DNA of 25,364 nucleotides from JBAWYM01 sp037143575 (GTDB taxonomy: Bacteria; Patescibacteriota; Gracilibacteria; Peribacterales; Peribacteraceae). Position numbers and translations under genes: made by a program. Location of the stretch: contig JBAWYM010000024.1 in the NCBI GenBank assembly GCA_037143575.1, positions 1 through 25,364 of the forward strand, in the 5' to 3' direction. Positions 14,582 to 20,135 of the stretch are shown here, one piece after another. Under the pieces are notes generated by a model. It was not told the DNA's origin. It worked only from the letters and a program-made list of their open reading frames with translations, and made no database searches. Every line of letters begins with the position of its first letter. Position 1 is the first letter of the stretch.

Positions 14582-14659
14582 TGGTGGGTGGTACAGGAAT
14601 CGAACCTGTGACCTACTGAGTGTAAATCAGTCGCTCTAAACCAACTGAGCTAACCACCC
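14582..14659 (-). tRNA. tRNA-Val (anticodon UAC)
   Basis: A complete cloverleaf is read on the minus strand: acceptor GGGTGGT / ACCACCC, D arm GCTC...GAGC, anticodon stem ACTGA/TCAGT with loop TTTACAC (anticodon TAC, reading GUA-type Val codons), 5-nt variable loop, T arm ACAGG-TTCGATT-CCTGT, discriminator A and an encoded CCA. A TAGACT box lies 9 nt upstream (14674-14669). Total length is 78 nt. Confidence 0.97.
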
Positions 14660-14668
14660 ACGGAACGC

Positions 14669-14674
14669 AGTCTA
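14669..14674 (-). promoter_or_regulatory. Putative -10 box of tRNA-Val
   Basis: TAGACT on the minus strand, 9 nt before the tRNA 5' end, so transcription would begin almost at the mature end. TTAACA lies 19 nt further up, a longer spacer than ideal. Confidence 0.35.
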
Positions 14675-14726
14675 GCAAAGGATGAAGGAAGAATGTTAAT
14701 GCAATTGGGAAAAGATCGGAGAACCA

Positions 14727-14755
14727 TTGCCCTCCCCTGTCCCCTCCCCTACACT
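14727..14755 (+). promoter_or_regulatory. Putative leaderless promoter of secG
   Basis: TTGCCC (14727-14732), 17-nt spacer made mostly of C and T, TACACT (14750-14755), then 7 nt to the ATG at 14763. This argues against the earlier in-frame start at 14727, which lies within the promoter itself. Confidence 0.5.
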
Positions 14756-14762
14756 ATCCGAG

Positions 14763-14975
14763 ATGGCACTGATCACCACTATAGAAGTCCTCGTGAGTAT
14801 TCTCCTCACGATTGCGATTCTCCTCCAGCACCGGTCTGCCGGCCTCACTGCTACCTTCGGTGGCGGAGGCGCGACGTATGTCCAGCGACGCGGCGCAGAG
14901 AAAGTTCTCTACCAGGCCAGTATCTGGCTGAGCATCCTTTTCCTGTCGCTTGCGGTCCTGCAGTGGTACCTCTGA
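14763..14975 (+). CDS. secG: Preprotein translocase subunit SecG
   Basis: A 70-residue two-helix membrane protein of the SecYEG channel, which assists SecA-driven protein export. The family layout is clear: helix 1 (LITTIEVLVSILLTIAILLQ), the conserved loop with HRSAGLTATFGGGGA (SecG usually has Q-x-x-K/R-x-x-G-L-x-x-x-FGGG), and helix 2 ending YL. The length is typical. The ATG at 14763 is chosen from the promoter 7 nt upstream and because SecG normally starts right at helix 1. It precedes a large exported binding protein by 28 nt, and the two may be co-transcribed. Confidence 0.9.
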   Translation: MALITTIEVLVSILLTIAILLQHRSAGLTATFGGGGATYVQRRGAEKVLYQASIWLSILFLSLAVLQWYL

Positions 14976-15003
14976 GAGAGGCTCCCCTCCCTCGCTCCCC
15001 TTT

Positions 15004-17220
15004 GTGATCCGCGATCCGCGCAGCTTTCTTTCGGCGCTCTCCAAGATGCAACGTTGGGCTCTGCGGGGATTTGTTGGAATATTCCTGTTGACGCTGATCA
15101 TTCTCCTGCGACAGTTCTACTACGCCAATACGGAGCTCGTTCCCAAGAACGGCGGAACGTACATCGAAGGCTCCGTCGGTCAATTTCAGCCGATCAATCC
15201 TTGGTTCATCCTGACGAATAACGTCAACCGCGATATCGTCTCGCTCGTCTTCAGTGGACTGTTGAAATACGATCCTGCAACCAAGCAAATTGTCCCAGAC
15301 CTCGCTTCACTCATCAAGAGCAAAGATGGAAAGGTGTATACACTGACGCTCAAGCAGAATGTTCAGTGGCAGGATGCCACTCTCGCATTTCCCCATCCCG
15401 TGACCGCGGATGATGTCCTCTTCACATTTCAGACGATCCAGAACCCGGCATTTCCCAACGCCCTTCTTCGTCAGAACTTTCGCGGAGTGTCCATCGAAAA
15501 AATCAATAGCCAAACTGTGCGGTTCACGCTCGAAGAGCCGTATACCTACTTCACCAGCAATCTGACGCTCGGGCTTCTTCCCAAGAATTCTTTCGCCGGT
15601 GTGCCCGTCTCAAAGCTCGATCAGGCACTGGATTTCGGGTTCAAGCCCATAGGCGCCGGTCCCTATGCGTTCAAAAGTCTCATTCAGACGGAGCTCTCTA
15701 CCGAAGTGACACTCGAGCGCATCCAGCGGGCTATCGATACGCAGATATTCATCAAGCGCGTGGTCTTCCGCATCTTCCCCGATTACGCCACATTGCTTTC
15801 GGATATTCGTAACCTCGATGGCGTTCGTCTGGTTCCGCGCAATGACCACGGCGAACCGATCATTCCCCGTAAGTTCACCTCCATTGATTATTCTCTTCCG
15901 CAGTACGTCGCACTATTTTTCAATCTCGAACATCCGATGCTTCAGGACGGAAAGCTGCGTCTCGGTCTTCAGCTTGGTACCAATAAGCAGGAGATTGTGG
16001 ATGCCATCGGAGAGAAAACGATTGTCGATACTCCCCTCTTGGAGCTGGATGCATCAGATTGGCGCTATTCCTTTGATGCCAATCTCGCACAGGGAGCATT
16101 GTTCACCTCCAATTGGAACCTGCCGGAGAAAGTCCGGCTGCAGCGCTTGCTGGAGCTCAAGGATATGAATGCCACCGGTGATCTCCATGCAGACCCCATT
16201 GTCTATCTGGAAACAGGTGCAGCACTCACACTCACAGGATCCTTCGCCAATATCCCACAAGGATCGCTGGTCAATGGTATTCGTGTCACGCCACTTCCTG
16301 CAGCTGCATCGGGCAGCTGGATCGTCGCTCTCCCCACGGCCAGTGGAGGTACAGGCTCTATTCATCTCGGTCAGAATTTCATCCGTCTCGTCGATCCGAA
16401 GGGTAAAGCCTTGGATACTCTCTCCCTTTGGCGCACTGCAGATGTTGCAGAGTTCAGGAAACAGAATGAAGAGCAAAATCTCCTCAATCTCTTCACTCGT
16501 TCTCGAGCCGGAACTGTTCCTGAAAAGGAACGCATTTCCTCTCAGAATCTTTATCTGGAAAATGGCTTACTTCGTCGCAGGCAATCGACGGATCCTGTGG
16601 GAATCAGGGTCAATGACCGCGGAGAACGACTGTCGCTCCATCTTCTCACGAGCTCTACTCCACCGGTGTATCGAAAAATCGCCGAGCAAATACAGAAGGA
16701 ATGGGCGACGCTCGGAGTTCATGTCGGGATCGATGTTCCCGATACGCGTGCTGCCTTCGAGAAGAAGCTCATCGCCCGCGATTACGACATTCTTCTCTTT
16801 GGGCAGTCGCTTCTCGATAACCTTGATAGCTATCCGTATTGGCACAGCGACGGCATTCAGAAGCTGGATGGCAATTCGACCAATCTGCGACTGGATGCGT
16901 ACAATTTTTCGCAATACTCCTCATTCAAAGCCGATACTCTCCTCAAGACCATACGGCAGACCTCCGATGAAAAGGAGCGGCTCGCTGCGCTCAATGATCT
17001 GCGCACTATTCTCAAAGAAGATGTACCGGCGATCTTCCTGTACTCACCGCTCTATACCTTCGCTCATCACCAGGATGTTCACGGAATTCAGATCGGTCGA
17101 CCCTCACTGCACTCCGATCGCTTCCTCACATTACCACACTGGTATGTGCTCGAAGACCGTCAATTCGTTACCGGGAAGAGCTGGCTGTCATTTTTGCCTT
17201 GGCTCTTTACAAGACAATAA
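15004..17220 (+). CDS. Membrane-anchored peptide-type ABC transporter substrate-binding protein (SBP_bac_5)
   Basis: A 738-residue extracytoplasmic solute-binding protein of the oligopeptide/DppA class. A single N-terminal helix (about 33-51, ALRGFVGIFLLTLIILL) replaces the usual lipobox, so it is probably anchored by this helix, as in other CPR members. The domain begins with NGGTYIEGSVG and INPWF, then FSGLLKYDP, the YTLTLKQNVQWQDA and VTADDVLFTFQ segments, and much later the lobe-I return (QIQKEWATLGVHVGID, DYDILLFGQSLLDNLDSYPYWHS, LLKTIRQTSDEKERLAALNDLRTIL). An insert of about 180 residues in the middle makes it longer than the usual 550-600. The GTG at 15004 keeps the basic pre-helix segment; ATG 15046 is also possible. 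No permease or ATPase gene is nearby, so the ligand is unknown. Confidence 0.85.
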   Translation: MIRDPRSFLSALSKMQRWALRGFVGIFLLTLIILLRQFYYANTELVPKNGGTYIEGSVGQFQPINPWFILTNNVNRDIVSLVFSGLLKYDPATKQIVPDLASLIKSKDGKVYTLTLKQNVQWQDATLAFPHPVTADDVLFTFQTIQNPAFPNALLRQNFRGVSIEKINSQTVRFTLEEPYTYFTSNLTLGLLPKNSFAGVPVSKLDQALDFGFKPIGAGPYAFKSLIQTELSTEVTLERIQRAIDTQIFIKRVVFRIFPDYATLLSDIRNLDGVRLVPRNDHGEPIIPRKFTSIDYSLPQYVALFFNLEHPMLQDGKLRLGLQLGTNKQEIVDAIGEKTIVDTPLLELDASDWRYSFDANLAQGALFTSNWNLPEKVRLQRLLELKDMNATGDLHADPIVYLETGAALTLTGSFANIPQGSLVNGIRVTPLPAAASGSWIVALPTASGGTGSIHLGQNFIRLVDPKGKALDTLSLWRTADVAEFRKQNEEQNLLNLFTRSRAGTVPEKERISSQNLYLENGLLRRRQSTDPVGIRVNDRGERLSLHLLTSSTPPVYRKIAEQIQKEWATLGVHVGIDVPDTRAAFEKKLIARDYDILLFGQSLLDNLDSYPYWHSDGIQKLDGNSTNLRLDAYNFSQYSSFKADTLLKTIRQTSDEKERLAALNDLRTILKEDVPAIFLYSPLYTFAHHQDVHGIQIGRPSLHSDRFLTLPHWYVLEDRQFVTGKSWLSFLPWLFTRQ

Positions 17221-17229
17221 TTGTCTTGT
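17209..17229 (+). terminator. Perfect hairpin with the stop codon in its loop
   Basis: Arms ACAAGACAA (17209-17217) and TTGTCTTGT (17221-17229) flank TAA, which is the stop codon of the binding-protein gene. There is no T-run after it, so it is a weak terminator candidate and may instead protect the 3' end of the mRNA. Confidence 0.45.
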
Positions 17230-17255
17230 AGAATATTCCTCTCGGTCATCTGTGC

Positions 17256-17284
17256 TTGACACTCGATGGCCGGATCAATAGACT
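17256..17284 (+). promoter_or_regulatory. Strong putative promoter of rplI
   Basis: Consensus TTGACA (17256-17261), 17-nt spacer and TAGACT (17279-17284, four of six matches). This is the best promoter in the window. The start point would be near 17291, giving a 33-nt leader to rplI. Confidence 0.65.
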
Positions 17285-17290
17285 GCTTTG

Positions 17291-17307
17291 GCTTCTTCGT
17301 AAGAAGC
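17291..17307 (+). promoter_or_regulatory. 5' leader hairpin of rplI
   Basis: GCTTCTT-CGT-AAGAAGC forms a perfect 7-bp stem beginning at the predicted first base of the transcript. It could stabilise the 5' end or mimic an rRNA site for autoregulation. The rest of the leader has no Shine-Dalgarno sequence. Confidence 0.45.
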
Positions 17308-17323
17308 TTTCTCGTCACTCGCT

Positions 17324-17776
17324 ATGGAAATCCTCCTCCTCCAAGATGTCCCCGGTATCGGCAAGAAGAATGATCTTCTCGTTGTAGGCGATGGGTATGC
17401 GTTAAATTGTCTGCTTCCTTATCGTCAGGCTCTCGTGGCAACGCCCACAGTCAGGCGTCGCTATGCTGATGAAATCAGACGTCGTGCAGAAGAGCGTATG
17501 AAGGAGCATGCTCTTCGCGCAACTGTAGCCGGTAAGGTTGCTGGTAAGCAGATTCTCTTCGTACGAAAAATCACGAAGACTGCGAAGCTCTATGCTGCTA
17601 TCACCGAAAGCCACATTGCCGAAGCTCTCAAGGAACAATTACTTGTCTCAGTCGACGAAAATGCGATTGAGCTTGCTGAGCACATTAAGTCAGTCGGGAC
17701 ATTCGAGGCCACCTTACGTGCCGGTGACTTTGTCCAAGTGTTTTCGATAAAAGTGGAAGCAGAGAAGGATAAGTAG
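17324..17776 (+). CDS. rplI: 50S ribosomal protein bL9
   Basis: Large-subunit protein bL9, which binds 23S rRNA near the L1 stalk and limits ribosome slippage. The 150-residue protein begins MEILLLQDVPGIGKKNDLL and has VVGDGYALNCLLPYRQA (family: V-x-x-GYxRNxLxPxxxA, with Asn-Cys here), a long connecting helix (RRYADEIRRRAEERMKEHAL) and a full C-terminal domain (residues about 70-145). bL9 is missing in several CPR lineages, so its presence is a useful placement marker. The promoter and leader hairpin upstream indicate separate control from the binding-protein gene. It converges on the methyltransferase gene with a 28-nt gap. Confidence 0.96.
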   Translation: MEILLLQDVPGIGKKNDLLVVGDGYALNCLLPYRQALVATPTVRRRYADEIRRRAEERMKEHALRATVAGKVAGKQILFVRKITKTAKLYAAITESHIAEALKEQLLVSVDENAIELAEHIKSVGTFEATLRAGDFVQVFSIKVEAEKDK

Positions 17777-17804
17777 TCCTTCAGAGGTTCCAGCAATCTC
17801 GTAA

Positions 17805-18389
17805 TTATTCTTTGACATAGACAAAGACACAGCTGCGCTGTTCCACGGGAATCAGGCCTTCGATTTGAAACGAATTGGAGACCACTCTGCAGCCTTTTTT
17901 GAGATGTGGCCAGATGAATTGATGAAACTCCTGCATGGTGCGCGTCAGGAGAAAGCAGAAAACCACATCTGCATTTCGGTAATCCTGTTTCCAATAATTC
18001 CTAAACCGAATCCTGGCGCCCCGTCGAAAGAGTGATCGGAACTTCGCAATCAGATATGTCGGAACGGAGAATTCATATCCTGTAGCTATAGCGCCTCTTT
18101 CCGCAGCGGCGAAGACCACTCGGCCATCTCCACAGCCCAGATCATACACGCGTTCTCCCCTGCGAATCTTTGCGAGGTCCATCATGATGGTGAGCACCTT
18201 TCTGCTCGTTGGCACAAATGGAGGACTCAATCGAAAGATCAGGAGGAGACCTGGAACGAGCGTCACGTAGGCGAGAAGAAGAATTATTCCAGAGGTTACG
18301 CTCACATGTCCGAAGAGCGGCTGGAAGAAAATAATAAGCGCGAAAAGGATGAGTGATTCAAGCACATCGGGAGAGTACAACAACTGCAT
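17805..18389 (-). CDS. Membrane-anchored class I SAM methyltransferase, possibly lysine-specific
   Basis: A 194-residue protein with two hydrophobic segments (about 10-24 and 31-54) followed by a methyltransferase domain. Motif I is VYDLGCGDGRVVFAAAERG (DLGCGDGR at 83-90), preceded by PPFVPTSRKVLTIMMDLA. The combination of PFVPT, a helix and then DLGxGDGR is seen in FAM173/ATPSCKMT-like lysine methyltransferases, which also have an N-terminal membrane segment. A post-motif Glu (GYEF) would bind the SAM ribose. The target is unknown. The reading frame extends four codons to a TTG; the ATG at 18389 is preferred. It converges with rplI and is divergent from the pilin gene. Confidence 0.8.
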   Translation of the reverse strand: MQLLYSPDVLESLILFALIIFFQPLFGHVSVTSGIILLLAYVTLVPGLLLIFRLSPPFVPTSRKVLTIMMDLAKIRRGERVYDLGCGDGRVVFAAAERGAIATGYEFSVPTYLIAKFRSLFRRGARIRFRNYWKQDYRNADVVFCFLLTRTMQEFHQFIWPHLKKGCRVVSNSFQIEGLIPVEQRSCVFVYVKE

Positions 18390-18513
18390 CCGCGAAACCA
18401 ACTATGCATTTTCTTATCGCTCCATAGAATTCTGATGCCGTCGAGCGCTAATACATCACTGCAAAATATTTATCATTACAATAGAAAAAGTTTATCTATT
18501 CACCATTTCTTTT

Positions 18514-19908
18514 ATGAAACAAAGCAAATCCTTTACTCTTATCGAAGTACTCGTTTCCATTGGCATCGTCGGTGCTATTTCTGGTGTAGCTATTACTGCA
18601 TATCGCAGCTATCAGCTCAACAATGATCTCTCGATGGCCACTCAGCTGGTCAATCAGGGCATTACTCGAGCACAGTTTCTCTCCATGACCGGTTCTCAGG
18701 ATTCTCCATGGGGATATGATGTCGCCACAGGGACAATCTTTCAAGGAGAAACCTATGCAGGTCGTATTGTCGCTTTAGACGAAATTTATCCGTTGCCTCC
18801 TTCGATCTCTGTCGCAGGACTCAATACGGTGTCCTATTCTCGTATGTATGGACAGCCCAGTACGGAAGGAGTGATTGTCCTTATCAGCCAAGGTGGTAAT
18901 CAAAGCACCATCTCTGTCACCGCTACTGGAGTTCCACCAATTAACGAGAGCGATCTTCTGACTATCTGTCACAGAAATGCCGATGGCTCTTTAATAACTG
19001 TGAACATTGCTCTGGCACAGTGGCCTGCTGCCTCAGTTGCCGGTGATACTCGCGGAGCCTGTGCTCTAGTCCAAAGCTCCAGTGCCTTCTCAGCCGCCAG
19101 CAGTTTGGAGTCTTCCGCGGAATCTTCTGTTGCAGGTGGAGCTGGCGGAACGACACTTCCCTTCAGCCAAAAGCCGGGCTTTCTTCTTTTGGAACCGTCC
19201 GCTATTGCTCTGAATATCTCCGGCAATAGCATTGTACAGGTGAAGAATAATGGGCTCATTACTATCAATTCCGCGAATGCTAAAGCAGTAACCATAAGCA
19301 GCAATGCTTCACTCACATGCGGTTCCGTTTCCATTGTCGGAAATCCTGGTACCAGCATTGCCGAAAACGCGAAAATTGTCGGTACAATTTACTCCGGTAT
19401 CAGCGCTGTCAGTGATCCGCTCGTTTCTCTGGATACTCCGACAAAGGGAATTGTGAATAAAAGTATCAACAAAACTGGGAACGTTTCCACCACAATCGAT
19501 CCGGGTACCTATACAAGCATCTCCGTCAGTGGTAATGCCTCAGTGAAGCTGAATCCAGGTATTTATTATCTCGTCAACGGTATCTCCCTCTCGGGAAACG
19601 GAAACGTAACTGGGAGTGGGGTAATGATCTACTCTCCGACGGGCGTCTTCGATCTGAGTGGAAATGGTAACATTACACTCACCGCTCCAAGTAGCGGAAC
19701 GTACAAAGGAATCGTTGTATATCAGAGCCGAACCGCCCCCTCCACAACTTTTAGTGTAGGTGGTAATGGCACCGTGAATATCACTGGTATTGTCTACGCC
19801 CCCAAAGCCTCATTCGATATCTTCGGTAATGGCACGAACATTGTCGGGTCGGAGATCATTGGCAACAATGCGACGGTTTCGGGGAATGGAAAGTTCATCA
19901 CGCAGTAA
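18514..19908 (+). CDS. Type IV pseudopilin fused to a C-terminal beta-helix (TadG/DUF7305-like) domain
   Basis: A 464-residue protein in four parts. (1) Residues 1-30 are a class III prepilin start: a short basic lead, SFTLIEV with Glu11 as the mature +5 Glu, then a hydrophobic helix. The -1 residue is Ser6 rather than the usual Gly. (2) Residues about 31-145 form a pseudopilin globular domain. (3) At 150-183 is a small module, TICHRNADG...GDTRGAC, resembling a Cys-His surface module found in other bacterial exoproteins. (4) A Ser-rich linker (188-208) leads to a repetitive domain (224-464) with many SGN-G/A-N/S turns and the segments LNPGIYYLVNG, LTAPSSGTYKGIVVYQSR. These are typical of the C-terminal domain of TadG-like pilus proteins. 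It is probably displayed on a pilus or the cell surface. A terminator follows; TACAAT (18477-18482) may be its -10 box. Confidence 0.82.
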   Translation: MKQSKSFTLIEVLVSIGIVGAISGVAITAYRSYQLNNDLSMATQLVNQGITRAQFLSMTGSQDSPWGYDVATGTIFQGETYAGRIVALDEIYPLPPSISVAGLNTVSYSRMYGQPSTEGVIVLISQGGNQSTISVTATGVPPINESDLLTICHRNADGSLITVNIALAQWPAASVAGDTRGACALVQSSSAFSAASSLESSAESSVAGGAGGTTLPFSQKPGFLLLEPSAIALNISGNSIVQVKNNGLITINSANAKAVTISSNASLTCGSVSIVGNPGTSIAENAKIVGTIYSGISAVSDPLVSLDTPTKGIVNKSINKTGNVSTTIDPGTYTSISVSGNASVKLNPGIYYLVNGISLSGNGNVTGSGVMIYSPTGVFDLSGNGNITLTAPSSGTYKGIVVYQSRTAPSTTFSVGGNGTVNITGIVYAPKASFDIFGNGTNIVGSEIIGNNATVSGNGKFITQ

Positions 19909-19928
19909 TCATTACCAATTCTGAGAAC

Positions 19929-19959
19929 ACCGGGGCTCCAAGCGGAGCTCCGGTTTTTT
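19929..19959 (+). terminator. Rho-independent terminator after the pseudopilin gene
   Basis: Stem ACCGGGGCTCC / GGAGCTCCGGT (one G-T pair) with loop AAGC, followed by TTTTTT. Confidence 0.93.
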
Positions 19960-20001
19960 GAATTCCCTTTTACGTTCATACTGCATATTCCCAAACATTA
20001 A

Positions 20002-20031
20002 TTCACGGTATAGTGACGATACTCGTATAGC
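20002..20031 (+). promoter_or_regulatory. Putative promoter of tRNA-Ile
   Basis: TTCACG (20002-20007), 18-nt spacer, TATAGC (20026-20031), about 27 nt before the tRNA. A consensus TTGACA at 20041-20046 is too close to the tRNA to serve as its -35. Confidence 0.3.
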
Positions 20032-20058
20032 CATTGATCATTGACAGGAAGTATTTTC

Positions 20059-20135
20059 GGGCCAGTAGCTCAGTTGGTTAGAGCACGGGACTTATAAGCC
20101 CGCGGTCGGTGGTTCAATTCCACCCTGGCCCACCA
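20059..20135 (+). tRNA. tRNA-Ile (anticodon UAU)
   Basis: A 77-nt cloverleaf with encoded CCA: acceptor GGGCCAG / CTGGCCC, D arm GCTC...GAGC, anticodon loop CTTATAA (anticodon TAT, reading AUA), variable loop CGGTC, T arm GGTGG-TTCAATT-CCACC, discriminator A. The anticodon stem CGGGA / GCCCG has a mismatch at its loop-closing pair (A-G). The 3' 22 nt overlap the end of the serine recombinase gene on the other strand, which makes this the likely attachment site. Most bacteria read AUA with a CAU tRNA modified by TilS; a UAU tRNA does not need this. Confidence 0.93.
20114..20135. other. Candidate attachment site (tRNA 3' end shared with recombinase 3' end)
   Basis: The tRNA T-loop, T-stem 3' side, acceptor 3' strand and CCA are also the last codons and the stop of the recombinase gene. 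Integrases commonly use tRNA 3' ends as targets, and a direct repeat of part of this segment is expected at the other end of the element, beyond this window. The exact crossover cannot be set from one end. Confidence 0.5.

Noticed and set aside
14016..14639. Open frame running through the surface-gene promoter, family C repeat, long palindrome and tRNA-Val
   Set aside because: It crosses a tRNA and several structured repeats, so coding is very unlikely.
17209..17229. Perfect palindrome as a strong rho-independent terminator
   Set aside because: No T-run follows, and the stem is AT-rich; kept only as a weak terminator or stability element.
16169..17281. Plus-strand open frame of 370 codons in another frame of the binding-protein gene
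   Set aside because: It is Ser/Arg-rich, has no recognisable domain, and overlaps the conserved C-terminal lobe of the binding protein.
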